Below, piece after piece: positions 36,775-51,700 of a DNA stretch of 64,000 nucleotides. Position 1 is the first letter of the stretch; every line of letters starts with the position of its first letter. The position numbers were made by a program, and so were the translations under genes. This DNA comes from Strigops habroptila. Taxonomy: Eukaryota; Chordata; Aves; Psittaciformes; Psittacidae. The stretch spans positions 85,758,283 to 85,822,282 of the forward strand of contig NC_044277.2 in assembly GCF_004027225.2 (NCBI RefSeq), given 5' to 3'. Below the pieces are notes generated by a model. It was not told the DNA's origin. It saw only the letters and a list, made by a program, of their open reading frames with translations, and ran no database searches.

Positions 36775-39700
36775 GTAAAAACCACAGCTCTTCCTTCGTT
36801 GGTTCCTTCCCCGGCTCCCTCGTCCCTCCCTGGGGGAAGGCGGTATTTGACAGGCCCGGGTGGGTGTCACGGCGGTGTGTGTGCGAACAGTGCTTTGGGT
36901 GTACACTAGATTTGGGGGGGGGTGACAAAATGGTGGCTCTGAGGTGCTTGCTTCTGCTTTCCCTGTGCTGCAAGGAGCTGGGCTAACAAGCTCCGCTGCC
37001 CCTTCTCGTCACTGCCTGTCACCCTCCCCTCCGCGAGTCCATTTCCCCCTGCAACGCTGCCATCGTAATGCTGTTCCTGGACGACTCCGAGGTTGCGAAG
37101 AGAATGCACATCCGTAATGTATATAATACTGTTTATTCTGCGAATCATATTAAGGAAATCAGACGTAATACCATTTATTTCCCCCACCCCTATCCCCCGC
37201 ACAGACAAAAACTAGGTTGTATTGTAGCACAGCTGGAACAGAAGGGTAGTTCCCAGATTAAGCTGCACTTCACGTTGTGCTCTGTACAAGTGCAAGGCAC
37301 TGTACAAGAGCTGCCTACTCTGCATCTGTGCTGTCTTGGTAAACATAGGCAGTATGTATCCAATGCTTCTCAAGAGCTATAAACCTTAACATTACTAATT
37401 CAGTTAAAAAATAGTGTGGGGGGGGTTGTTTTGTTTTGTCGTAACATGGTTTCTGATTATGCCAACCAATGCAGTCTTTATGAAAACTTGACAGAAGTGA
37501 TCACGCTAACAAGCTTACTGAAGTGATTTCGTACTCATAGAAACTTGGTGTAGGGAAGACCAAATGTAGCCGCTTAGGTGTAGCCGCTTCCAGTACAGTT
37601 TCTCAACACTTAAGAAACCCAACTCATTTGTTCTTAGTCCAGAAAGTATTGAAAATACTCTCTATGTGAAACTCCTGGAGCAAACTTCACACTAAGGCAC
37701 AATCCAAGAAGAAAAAAACATTGCAAGCTCAGCAAAATTCTCAAGTGTCTGATGTTAATAATTAATCCTAAAAAAAATCCAGAACTGTATAAAAAAACCC
37801 ACCAAAATCTAGCATCTGAATCAGGAAAGCAGAATATACATCCCTTGTCTGTTAAAACTACATGTTGGTAACTTTTTTAAAAGAGATAACAAGATGGTGA
37901 TTATTTCTGTTTTGTTAGGAACTTGAAATGGTTTTGGCAATTATTAATCTGAAGAAAAAAAATCACATATTTCCATAAAATTTAGTAAGAGCAAGATGCT
38001 CATTTGCTGTGGTGAGAACTATGATAAAATAACCCATTGAAATGAATGACAAAACAAAAGACTCAAAGAATGCTTTGGGTTGGAAGGTACCTTAAAGATC
38101 ACTGAGTTCCAACCCCCCTGCCACGGGCAGGGACACCTTCCACTAGACCAGGTTGCTCAAAGCCCCGTCCAACCTGACCTTGAGCACTGCCAGGGATGTG
38201 TTCATCCTGGCAGGTTCCACAGGTTCTCTGGGCAACCTGTGCCAGTAACTCACCACCCTCATAGTAATGGTTTTTTTCCTAATGGTGTATCAAGGAAACA
38301 AACCAAAACATTTTCTTGTATAAATAGAAAAAAGCAAAAGTCAGATATTTAAACAGGGGAAAAGAAGGCCATCTGAATGCTGCATTCAGAATTCAAGTTG
38401 CGAAGTACATAGCTACATCAGGTGTGATATATAGACTTAAAGCGGGGTTAACATAGGCCAACTAACCACTTGAATCACATTTGCATAACAGTCCAGCAAA
38501 ACCCACTAGACTTATAGTGACGCAATCAGCTGCTTTGAGCTGTATGCTTGCCACAGATCTGCGTGTGTACTCCTGTCCTCAAATTGGGTCTGCACAGATA
38601 GAAAGAGCTGATCGTATTCTGCCCAGTCACACCTTATATTTAGGCATGTGGCATGTTTGGTTATGTAGACCAAGATTTTGTGTAAAATCCAAAATGTGTT
38701 TGTGTAAAATGGGTTCTGTGGTTTAACTGCCTCTTATGTATTGGGAACCAGAGTTCACAAGTTATTGTGCATTTTCCTTATGAGAAAAAAATAAGTTCAT
38801 GGGATATTTTTTTTTACCTTTAATCCACCATTTCAAAATCTATACAAGTCAGACTATGCTTACATGCTGTAAGTAGTTCAGAATTTTTATGTTAAGTTGA
38901 ATTTTTAATAAATTGCACAGTGCATATTATGGAATAGAGATTATTGTTACATCTAAGACTGGAAAACAGCATTTCTGTATGCGTGTGAAATTCACATTGA
39001 TTGAATTCATAGGGCAAGTATATTTAATCTAGGTAAAATGAGAAGTGCAGGGAATGAGGGTTAAACGTTAGGCAAGCAAATGGCAAAATTTTCATCATAT
39101 TACTACCTTTAAATAAATTACTTAGGTTGTTGAAGAGAGGTCTTGCAACCATTGGCGCATAAATTTGCTTGGGAGAACAGGTGCAATGGTTTATACTGTT
39201 AAGAAGATACCTTCGGTCTGTGCTACTTCTGCTTTCTTGCTAGAGATGTATCTAGAGATGGTATGTCAGGTTACCTGTTTGCATTTACACATGTATCTTG
39301 CATTGTGCTGAAGGTTATTGTAGGGGCTTAAGGTGTCCTATGCATTTGGTTTCTGTGATAGTGGGTGGGCTTTTTTGTGATATTTTCCAATTAAGCATTA
39401 TGTCTTGGTGAGACTACACTGACAGAAATACTGTGAACACATTCTTCTTCTCCACCCTCATCTAATGCAAGGTGGTTTTCATTGTAGACCCTGTGGTTCA
39501 TGAGGAACTGTAATGATAGATTGCGTTTCCTTTGGCAGACGGAGAATTTTGTTATAACAAGGTGAACACCAGTTGTTTCAAAAGCTATAGAATCATAGAA
39601 TAGTTAGGGTTGGAAAGGACCTTAAGATCATCTAGTTCCAACCCCCCTGCCATGGGCAGGGGCACCACACACTAAGCCGTGTCACCCAAGAATCCGTCTA

Positions 39701-42700
39701 ACCTGGCCTTGAACACCGCCAGGGATGGAGCATTCGCAACTTCCTTGGGCAACCCATTCCAGTGCCTCACCACCCTCACTGTAAAGAACTTCATCCTTAT
39801 ATCTAATCTAAACTTCTCCTGTTTAAGTTTGAACCCATTGCCCCATGTCCTATCACTACAGTCCCTAATGAAGAGTCCCTCCCCAGCATCCTTGTAGGCC
39901 CCCTTCAGATACTGGAAGGCTGCTATGAGGTCTCCACGCAGCCTTCTCTTCTCCAGGCTGAACAGCCCCAACTTTCTCAGCCTGTCTTCATACGGGAGGT
40001 GCTCCAGCCCTCTTATCATCCTCGTGGCCCTCCTCTGGACTCGCTCCAACAGCTCCATGTCCTTTTTATGTTGAGGACACCAGAACTGTACACAGTACTC
40101 CAAGTGAGGTCCCACGAGAGCAGAGCAGAGGGGCAGGATCACCTCCTTTGACCTGCTGGTCACGCTGCTTTTGATGCAGCGCAGGACGCAGTTGGTTTCT
40201 GGGCTGCGAGCGCACACTGAAGCCAGCTTATGTTCAGTTTCTCATCAACCAACACCCCAGAGTCCTTCTCCTCAGGACTGCTCTGAGTCTCTTCTCCATG
40301 CTGTAACAGAATGAGGCTTCTCCTCTAATATATTATTTTTTTCAATATGTTTCTGTGGCTGCATAAAGCTGTTTTTATATTCCCCTTGTTGCACAGTCAA
40401 GATTTTTTTTTTTCCCCTTTAAGTAATTTAACTACATTTGTGAAACCCAAGTATAAATGCTACAGTGGTCACAACTGAGTACTTCTCTGCTCCTGATAAC
40501 TTATCTAGTCTTCTGTGCACTCATGAAAGGTAAGTGGCCCATTTAAATCTCACTGTGTTGTTTTTAATACCTAGAAAAAATAATTATTCTCTATTCCTTG
40601 AAGGACCGTGTAGTAATGAGAATTAACTCATTATGTTTTCCTGTTTCTTTCCCCTTCCCCCATCCCTAGTACTTCCATAACATCTGCCAAAGTCCAAGTG
40701 AATGGAGTCTACCTGCATTATCAGCAGACAGGAGAAGGAAGCCATGCAGTTCTTCTGCTTCCCGGAATGCTAGGTCTGGAGATTTTGTCTTATCTTTGCA
40801 GAGCAACCACCTCCTTCACCATCCGGTCTCAAATTAGAATGGACAAAACTATTTTGTAATATGTTCAACCTGATTATGGAGCATTGTCATAAAAAAATTT
40901 GCTACACATGCAAGAGATGATAGGAAAAGGCAGAGTTATTGCAGTCAGTTTACAGTTTTTAAAGATTTCATTTATCTCACCAGGCACCTTTTATACAATA
41001 TCTTGACTTGTGTAGCAGTCACTTTTACTTTTCGATTTAACTGTGCAAAAGGGGTGTCCAGCACAGGTGGCAAATAGCTACACAAGGTGCAAAATAACAG
41101 AGGAGGGGAAATCAGGTCAGCTATATTTGTTACACAAACTGAATTATGCATTCCTTTTTAGAAACTAGGTGCATTCCAATTCAGTTAATAGGCATAATGC
41201 AGCACTTGCAGTTTGTTATCACAGTGAAAGAGGCACAGTTGAGACGGACTTTTTGCTTAAAAATGTATTTTCATGTTTTAGTTATTCAGGGCAACATCAT
41301 TAAGATTCTCAATGGCTTTTTGAGATACACAACAGGTTCTGCTGGCTAAGTGGTATCTGTCCATAGAGACCACTGCTTTTGATAACAACCTTTTAAAACT
41401 AACAGAGGTGCTTTTTTTTCCGGGTTCTTGCAGTTCTAAAGAACCAATCAGACTTACTAACTGTTCATGGCAGGCTGTCAATAGGACCATGACTGTGCTC
41501 AGACTTGGGTTTATGCTTAACTGAATTGCTGGATCAAGATGATAGAATGTCAAGAACTGAAGAGCAAGAAACATTTGTTGTTCTTGGCAGCAACATTTTC
41601 AAGTCTTCATGAAGTGGTTCTTTCTTTCAAAGATTTCTCAAGCACAGGGTGGAAGGAAGTTAATGCTGGGGTGCATTAATAGTGATATATTTTAACCTCT
41701 TCATTTTAAACAGCTTTCAAACTGGTAATTCTGTTGCTGATGCTAACTCTTTACATACTAATAGTGTATTTCTTCAGTTGTGAGTAATGTTATTAGGTGC
41801 ACATTGCTATTATGCAGTTAACATTATTACAAACAGTAATAATTAGGCTTAGTATCTTTACCATTATTAAGTTTATGGTTTAATGGTCTTGCGGATTGAG
41901 GGCGAGCTTTACATTCTGGTTGTCAGATACTTCTCTCTTTGTACTGAGTTTTCCATATTATTTTCTACTATTTACAATATTAACAGACTAATTAATACGT
42001 TGGCAACAGAGTAAGTGCTTTTAGGTCAACAGAACTAATTCATCTCTAGACTATTTGTAAGCTACATTAAACCAAAAGGGATGTTTCTCTTTCTAGATAG
42101 AAAAAAACCTAAGAAAACACAGCATTCTGATATACTCTCAGCCTTGTGTTTTTAAGTTACAAAAATACAGCATAACAAGCATGTGCATGCTGGTGCAGAG
42201 GTTCATACAAAGCCTATGTAAAAATATGTGATTAATATTAGTCAGATTGCGTTGGTATTTTTCAAACAACCTGATATTTTGGCTTCTGACTTGCTATTAA
42301 TTGGTGTTGCAAGAGATCATGCCAGGCTGTAGTCAGCTCAGACAGCATGCTATACACAGCCTCTTTTGTCATTTGGACCAAATGGTGGTGAGGAGAAGGT
42401 ATCTGAGGACATTTCTCCAAGTAAACAAACAAACCTTAAATGCCCTTAAGAGGTCTTTTTAATGTAACAATGGATAACCAATGTGATATTTTATTTACAC
42501 CATTTGAATGTATTAGATCTGAACAGGTTCTAGTCAAGTGGCATGTGATACTGTTACCACACGTCCGTAATGTAGGTAAGAAATTGCAGTCTTACATTCT
42601 TCATGCTAAGCTATCATTCAAAGATAGCTTAGTGCAATAGACTAGAGTATGTTATTTTTTAGTCCTTTCAAGGTCTGAGCCATCAATAAAAGGAACTGTT

Positions 42701-45700
42701 CTGCATCAGAAAACTGGCTGTATTTGGCTTATTTTGGTAACATACGTATTAGAAAATCAGAAGTTAGTTTTATGCTATTGTGTCAACACTGTCTCCTCAG
42801 GCAACAAATCATTTAAAGCTCAGCTTTAAGCACCAGTATTCTCATAGGAGTGTCTATTGAAGAAGAACAACTGTCTCACACAGTGCTTTTTCACCTACAA
42901 ATTTGTTGCTAGAGTCAGTATATTCCTCCTCTTTCAGTTTCACCTGTGCTGCCCAGATAAACAGGGATGACCATTGTGCTAGTGCTTTAAATCTGTTAAA
43001 GATAAATCCCTATCCAGGTAACTCAGTTTAAGATTCTGTATTAAAGCATCTTTGTAGAGCATATTTTTTTTATAAGCTCACATACCTTATCTGAAATGAT
43101 TTGCTCTGTGCATACAACAGATAGTTCTAAAGATTTTTATTATGGTACTTCCTGTCTGAGATTTGCAGTGGTTACAATTAGAGATACAGTATACTTCAGC
43201 TGACAGATAATCTCTTTCTTAGAATTAAGATACGAGTTTCCTCAGATTTCCATTTAGAGTATGTCTACTATGTATGTATTATAGTGGTTACTATAATGGA
43301 AAAATGATGATGTTTCAGGGAGTGGTCAAACCGATTTTGGACCACAGCTTAAGTCCATGAATAAGCAACTTTTCACAATTGTTGCTTGGGATCCTCGGGG
43401 ATATGGACAGTCCATTCCTCCATCTCGAGACTTTCCTCCAGATTTCTTTGAGAGGGATGCAAAAGATGCTGTGGATCTTATGCAGGTAAATATATCCTCA
43501 GATTTTATGCAGGTAAATATATTCTCAGATTTTATTATTTTTTATACATATATATATTGTTTTTTAAAGCTGTTTTCCTTAAATTTAGAGGAGAAGAGTA
43601 CTGTTAAGCTGGTTGTTTCTAGCAGACAAAGTTATGCAAAAGAGTACACAAAAGAAGGCTTAAAACTGAGCAGATGCACACTATTCTGGAAAATATTTTC
43701 TTCTTCCATCTCTTCTGCAATATACATAGAGGTTCAGCAGTGGGAATTAATTATAAAGCAATATGTTTTTATTCCAAGACCTGTCGTAAGAGGTTTGCAG
43801 CCAAGAACCATGTAAGTTTAGGTAAAGCGTGTATAAAAAACAAAGTCTGTGCTAAGTGTTTTAACTGAAGGGATTACAGTAATGAAAGGCTCTTAGAAAA
43901 ATTTCTAGCTGATAGAATCTTGGCATCTTGCCTTGAGCAGCCCATTTTGAGAAACATTTTATTCTAAACATTAACTTGACACTTTGCATTTTACAGCATG
44001 TTACCAAAATAACTTTTGTGGGAAATAGGAGGGTTCCTGTGACCATACCACACCTTAGTAACTAGTACAGCTATTGTGATTAGAAAGGATATGAACCAAA
44101 GCTATTATTACTTCTCTATCTTGCAGAATTTTTTATTTCAAATCTGTGTGTTTCTCTGTTCCTCTTTTATTCTGTCCTGTAAGTGCCGACACTATTTTCT
44201 GGTTTAGTTTTAACTAATATTTTGGCTTTGTTGCATTAAGCTGTACAGTCTTTTTGGAGTTAAGAAGGTTGGCAGAGCATTAAAATTCCAGAAATATGAG
44301 ACAAGATTCAGACAGTCCAACTGTATTTCTGTAATAAGCAATAACCTTGCAGAAACCCATCTGAAACTGGAAACGCAGCCTTCCTGGAGTATTCCATGCA
44401 GTGAAATAAAGTAAGTCTGACAGCAGACTCGGGATTAAGACACAGTTTTGCCCTCTAACCATAAATGCAATCTCTCTGCACCATAATGCACCAATTTCTT
44501 CTGCTACAGTAACAAAGAAAGTAACGATGCTGCCATGGATAGGTGACAAACTTTCAGTCTAAATGGTTGTAACCCTCTTTCCTGCCTCTGTTCAAATACT
44601 AATAAACGCAAAATAGAAAAGAGAGCTGTGCCCAAAGAGAACGTAAGCATGTAGCTTCCAGTTAAACAGGACAAGAGCCTACCAATCTCTAAAGCTGCCT
44701 AAACAAATGAGACATAGCATCCTGCTTTTCTGAAGATGTTTATTGATATAAGCATATAATAACAAATTACTAAAATCTTCCCAAGCGTGGGTAACTTGCT
44801 TCTATTTTAGCATAACATGAGGGATAGCACAAATCTCAAGGAATCATCCCAACTAGGATTTAGAGAATAAAATAAAGTCATGACTTCTGCAGAAGGCTTA
44901 TAACAATGTATGGTTTAGATACATCATCTGGCCTATACTTGGCAAAAAAACCCGTCCATATAGGTGAGCCTTCAGAACCTTTATTCGAGGCTCCTTCGGA
45001 TTCTGGTACCTCTGCTAGAGCTGTGAGTGCTGCAAGGTTTTTGTGAAGTAACAGAAAGCTGAAATTCTTCAGAGTATTTAGCACTTTGATGCATATGACA
45101 CTGCTCTGTATCAATGTGTGCGTTCTGTGAAGGAATTTGCTTGAAATAAAGGGAGTATAATGTAAATAAGTCCACTTTGCTCCACTCCAAATTTCTAACG
45201 CTAGCAAAGGCCAATAACATTAAAACAATCATTATGGAAATAATTAGTGTTGATATTTAAGAAGTTCTTACTCTTCAGAGCTACCACCCTAGTGAAAGGA
45301 TGAGCTTGGACCTCTCCAAGTTTTTGTAGATCAACTGCAACCCTTACTTGTGATATACTCCCTGTGATCTAATGAAAGCTCACAGTGTAGAGCGCAGTTG
45401 TATTGCAACTCACTGTTGTAAGTTACTTCTATCACAGCATATGTGATCATTTGGTTTCATTTCACGTAGGTCTGAATGGAGGATGTGGTTTCAAAAGAGG
45501 TTTTGCTCACTTACAGGGGAAAGCCAGCACAAAATCACCCACAGATTGAGCTGTACTACCAGCTGTCAGGTTATTGCGAGTGTTAGGTAAAGGCCTGTAC
45601 TGTAGTAGCTCAAGATTAAAGCAAGCAAACATGCATACCATATCTGACACATCTGTTATATCACATTGTTTTTTGGAAAGCTGCAAAGGATAAATTAAAT

Positions 45701-48700
45701 TCCTCCTGCTGGAAAGGCATCCTGAGACAACCCAAAGAATGCATCAAGATAATGCCTAGTAAAAAAGAGAAATACTGGAGGCAAATATATCTCAGTTGAA
45801 GCACTGGCAAAAACCCTGGCATGGAGAACAAAAGTTTTAGTCAGCTATTCCACCCATCAGCCAGTGCCGAGATCCGTAATTTGCTATGGGTGATAGGGGA
45901 ACAGCAGCAGCAACAGCAAAAACTTCAGCTTTACAAGCACTGCTGCCAACTCCTGAAACTTACCTAGACATCAGTAACCCTTCAGCAGCACAGTAGTGAA
46001 AGTGGGTCACAAAATCTACTTTTTCAGCTGCTAAAGATCAAGGTTCTATTTTCTTGCTGTCAGCTCTTATATTACATATCCTTTTCTTCTCCCTACCATA
46101 TTTCTTTTCTGTTTAGTAATTATAGCTTAGCAGAATGAAACCTAATATTGAACGACACTAGAGTAAACCTAATACCTAAGGAAGAAGCCAAAACCAGAAA
46201 AGCCTTGTAGTGATAAAAGTTTGCTAGGTATCAAGTTGACTGATAGTGTTGTGCCTCACTTGAGGGTTAAGTTTACAAGCAGACTAGAAATTGCTTTTTC
46301 TCTCTCTGTAGTTGTTTCTCTCATTGCCTGCATTTTTATTTTCTTTTGTCCAAAACAAAAAACCAAAATCAAACCAGGAACCAGGCCTGGACTTAGGACA
46401 GCAAAACACCAAGCACCAACACAACTCATCCAACTAACTTGCTTTCTTTCTCCCGAAAGTATATCTTTCTTAATCATATCTAAAAGGCTGTAATTTCCGA
46501 CACCCCCACCCAAACAAACAAAACACACACTTTGAAACTGTGTTTGCTTGCAAAAGAGTTCACAAACTGAGGCTTCTATATACAAAACTGCAAACACTGC
46601 TTAACCATTGAGCGTCATCCCTGCACAACCTTCAGATACATTTGCTCCCAAGTGCCTTTACCTTCCCCACTCTTAGCCCACTGAATGTCACATACACAGA
46701 ATCCTCTCTTGAGTCCCTGCTGGTCCTCCCTACCAGAGATTGTGGTATATGAAGAAACAAGAGTTTCAAGTTCTAGTGGAAAGCATTGTACAAGTCAGAA
46801 TGAATTGAGGTCTTGCTTGTCATATTTTTTGCCCTAAGCCTTCCTTTTTGAGGAGGGATTTCATTATTAATGTTTTTAATTGCAATTCACCATGAAGTAA
46901 CTGCTAAAACGTACACTTCAAGGCTTCAGAAAATGTGAATTGGGGACTAAAATTTGATACAATCCTGTAGCAAATACTTTAGGCATTTTTTTGTTGTTGT
47001 TGTTACAGAACAGATTTTTTTTTTTTTTTTATTTTATTTTTCAATCCTAAACTTATCTTTTTCTTAAATTCATCTTGTCTTGGATTACCTACCATCCCAC
47101 ACTGTGATAGTCTTTGCCTACTTTATATGAAGAGAATCCAGATTCTTGATACCATCAGGCTCTCTGAAAATGTCTTTACTCTTGGTTGTAAATAGATACT
47201 TCTTAATTTCAAGAGACCTTTTTTAAATGCAGCAAGAATCTAATATGGTTACTGCCTGTTTCTGTAACTAGTTGTAGAAAATTGGAAGGGCAAGTATAAT
47301 TTCTTGTTTTCTAAATATTTGACCTTTTCTTAAGTATTTTTATATAGCAGGAAAATATTTGTTTTGATGATGAAAGCTAACTGTAGCTCAGCTATGTAGT
47401 GTCATGTCTAAATCTGTACAGTTAATTTTGAAGAAATATTTGATACTTGCTTGTAAAACCAGCTGATTATTTGCATATAATTTTCTTATACAAATCAAGG
47501 CATTGAAATTTAAGAAGTTCTCTTTGCTGGGGTGGAGTGATGGTGGAATTACAGCACTCATTGCAGCTGCGAAGTATCCAACTCTTATCCACAAGCTGGT
47601 TGTCTGGGGAGCAAATGCCAGCGTTACTCAAGAGGATGTGAGAATTTATAATGGTATGTACAAACTGAATGTTGTAACCTAAATAAATTATTTTCATTTC
47701 TTCTTGACCTAAGAATCTTAGTCATGTAATAACTAAGTGGCTACAGAGTTGAGGACACAACAAAACTAAAGGAACGGGACACAAAATTCACTAAGTTGCT
47801 AAGTATAGGGATAGATTAAAGTCATAGTGAGAAACTCCCTAACAATTACTTTAGTGGTAATATAGTAGAATTTGTAGCAAGTCTCTCCTAACTTACACCA
47901 CTGAAAAAGCATAATGGCTTATCAGTAGTTTTCAGCAAGTCACATTTTTGTTGCTGTAACAAATTCCTAAAACAATTTGAAATAATATTACTGACCCTCG
48001 GCCTAATTTCTTTTATCACATCTTGCACAACCTTCAAACAAGGTCCACAGAAAATCACTGGGCTAGCACATAACAGCATTTGCCTCTAGGGCCTGTATAA
48101 TACATGAGCAGTAAGAAAACAAGCTCATAACTTACCATTTCAGTTCAGGAAGCAAATGAGTCATTCAAATAAGTGTCCCAGGATGCCTTTCTAATTTGCA
48201 TTCCTTTAAAGTTAATTATTGTGGTTACAAAACCTTTCCAAAGTAAAAAAACATGGGATTTCTGATGCTCGTTCCACTTATATGAAATAGAATTGGATCA
48301 CTTGTCACTCTAAAGGAAAATAGCAAAAACTGCTAGTGAACTCAGAAAGGGACCATATTTCCTTTTGAAATTAGAAACTAAAAGAGTTAACCGTGCAGGC
48401 ACTCAACAAATATTATTCAGTATAGTTTCATTTTAGTGATTACAGTTGCAAAATCTGCAATCACAGTAGTGATGACCAGTTGTGAAATCTGTCTGTCTGG
48501 CTTCAGCAAATTACAAGTGTAAATAGATATTGCACATGTGTACTTACCTAAACTAAAGCACTTTCACTGGTAGTAGTATATTTTTTAGTTCAGTAACAAA
48601 AACTATTTTTAGTTCTGTAAAAGTGCTACTTTATTTCTTTAGATGCTTTTATATTTATGATTTTTTTGTTTATATAATTGTGAAATGTGTATCAGTTAGT

Positions 48701-51700
48701 ATTAGCCAATAGGCTAAAATGTAAAAAAACAAAAAACAAAACAAACAATCACAACCACCCCACCCCCAACAAACAAGCAAACAAAAAAAGAGGGGAAAAG
48801 AAAAAAAAAAGAAGTCTTACTTTACTTGGAGCACCCACAGCAGTGCGGACCTTTGGCCTCTTCATGGACTGGAGCTTTCAACATCTCTGTGTGACAGTGC
48901 TCAGAGAGTAGCAGCACAAACCTCCTACAGCTGGCCCATCAGTGCACCTCAGCTGCATGGTGGGAGAGAAGGGTATTTATTCGATACCTGTGTCCTTTCA
49001 ATATTGGCTTCCCCCACCCCTCCCCTTTTTAAATTAAGGCTAGCCACAAAGATAAAACTGCAGTTTCTAGAAGAGAAACAGCTGTTCAGTAACAGATTGC
49101 CTGGGGTGAGCAAACTCATTTCCGATCAGATGCTGTTATAAAACACTTTCAGTCACTGCTACCTTGCTCATTTGGCTGAACAGGTTCTGTTTGTTAATTA
49201 ACACCTCACTCCTTTCTTCCCTTAATTCCCATTTGAAACCAGTTAAAAGCTTGGCTAGTGGCATATATTGCTGTTTGACAATCCAGTACTTCTCAGGTCT
49301 CTTTCAGGTTCCCTGCTATGCCAACATTATTTTGGGCTTTATCGATACAGAGTTGTACAGCTGAAATACAGTTCAGTGGAAGTCACCCTTGTGGGTATCT
49401 GGTTTGTGAGCACTACTGAACTTCTGAGGGGAAACATTTGGTAAATCTGATAAATAAATACCTAGAATGGCAGATTATTTGTACAGCTTTAGCCAGCCTG
49501 CCATGAGTCACAGGACTCTACTAAGCAGAGTTGCTTGCTTTCCTGTAAGACTATGGCAAACGTACCATGATGTCAGCCTGCTGGAATGTGTTAGTAAGAG
49601 CTTCCTTCCTGTGAATACTGGTAGAAGCCATGGAAGAACTTCCATCCATGAGCCAAAGGAAAAGGCTGAAGGATATAAAAAGGAATCACCAGCTCTGGCA
49701 CACTGTTATAAAACAGTCCCCATTTTATACAAAAGTACCTCCTTAAACTCCTCTTCTGCAAGCCCTCCGAAAAGAAACATCAGAAGTTCTAGGACCAAGT
49801 CCTTTGATTATTGGGTAGGGGTTTTTTTTCCTTCTGTTGTTCCTTGTAACAACAAAAGGGTCTTCTGCAACTCAGAAATACTCCAGCAGAGATCATAGAA
49901 CTACCTTTTTTATACCCTTTCCATACTATGAACTATTCAAAACCATTCAGTACAGTTTCTAGTTTGAAATACACATCTGCAATCTAGTTTGAAAATTTAC
50001 TTGTATCACTAGTGGGTTATACCTTCTTGCTGGGAAGGACTTAACATATTTCAATGTTATTTTATGTAGGCATCCGAGATGTTTCAAAATGGAGTGAAAA
50101 GGTCAAGAAACCACTGGAAGAGATGTATGGGCATAAGTACTTAGCAAAAACCTGCGAGGCTTGGGTAGATGGAATATCTCGCTTTGCTGAAAACTCAAAT
50201 GGTAAGGCTTTTACAATGTTAAACTGAAGCAATTATAGTAGCAGCCAGTTCTGGATGAAAAAATGAACAGTACTCCTAGCAGCCAGTAAAAGAAGGGCTC
50301 TGCGTATGGCATTAGAAGCTGGGTCTGACTCACACTCATAAATAAAGCAGTTACTTTGTAGATGGTTCACAGAACCAGCAAGGTACAGGAGGAAAACACA
50401 TTTATGGGAAGCATTAGCTGATGAGTCTCTCCTCTTGTTCCACCACAAAACAACATTATTAAATCATTGCTTTTGTACAGGCTCAACAGGAGGGATTCTG
50501 CTCAAGCTTTTTTCTCCTCTCTCAGTGTCAAAGGATTATCTCTTAGTGACAATGTTAAGATATCCCCAAAGTGAGGTGTGTTCACTCTAGTTTCTGCAAA
50601 CAGGAGCTGAAGCGCAATTTCAAACCTAGCATATACAAGTTAAAACAGAAGGAAATTCAGATTTAGGTAACTCAGAATTAACAAAACGCTTTCAAAAACC
50701 AGTATTTACAGAGCTTAGGTGTTTGAAAATAAAAATTAAAAAAAGAGTAGTTAAGCTAGACAATATAATTATTAATGTTTATCTCTGAAGATTTCTACAA
50801 TTACTCTACATAGACTTTTGCAGCCAAGGATGTTATGAATAATAACCTGCAGTTCTGTTTGAATTCAGAGGAAAATTCTTTTAATTTGCCTAAAGCAGAA
50901 ATACATAATGTACCCAATACATAAAACAAGGAGTCTGTAATTCTCTTACACACATTTTCCTTTACTTCTTCTAATGAAAGACAGGAGATGACATACATTA
51001 ACAGCAGGTACTGCAAGGAAAACATTCCTTTGATTCTTATTTTTTCCATAAAGTTCTGCATGGGATCAGCAACATGGTACGAGAATTTCTCCCCATAGAG
51101 TGATGTAACAAATTATGATCTGCTTTTATTTTACCCTTTCTAGAATATATCTCCTTAAAACTAGTTTATTCTTAAGTCCAAAGCCCAGGCTGATGAAACT
51201 CTGGCTGTGATATCTTTGTACTGTCTGCACATACCTCAAACGCTCTGAGATGGAGTGACTGAAAAAGAAGCCACCTGGAGACATGTAACAAGAAGCTGAA
51301 TTATCTAGATGCTGTAACTGGGTCAGATATTGGGAGAAGACTATAACAATTGCTAAAAAGATGAGTGATCATCAGGCTACATGTTCTTTTCCAGACATAG
51401 CTTGGGGAGGGCAACTTTAGACTACAAGCAAGCCTCCTCAGAATTAAAGACATGCTGCATGTAAGGTGCAGATGTGGCAAATACAAGGAAAGGGGTTAGC
51501 AAAACCCATCAGAGATAAAAGGAGGACAGCAAAGCCTTTGCTGGTCAAAAACTCGAGTTCTTTATGAGAAATAGACTATTTGCCCTAAAGCAGAGAGTTT
51601 TCAGTGTGAAATGCCGTAGGAGATGAACTTTTAGAAGGTGCTACACTTAATGAAACTAAGTTGCATAAAGCTGCAAAATTCAAGATTCTTCTCGCTTTTC

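Larger units (their letters stand above)
36440..36860 (+). promoter_or_regulatory. BPHL: CpG island and promoter region of BPHL
   Basis: This GC- and CpG-rich block surrounds the BPHL start codon at 36680, between AT-rich flanks. It includes the 74-bp palindrome at 36584-36657. No TATA box was identified. The transcription start is not determined from sequence alone. Confidence 0.7.

Noticed and set aside
36011..36973. 320-codon minus-strand frame over the BPHL promoter
   Set aside because: Same base-composition effect in a CpG island; part of it is the palindrome read on the other strand.
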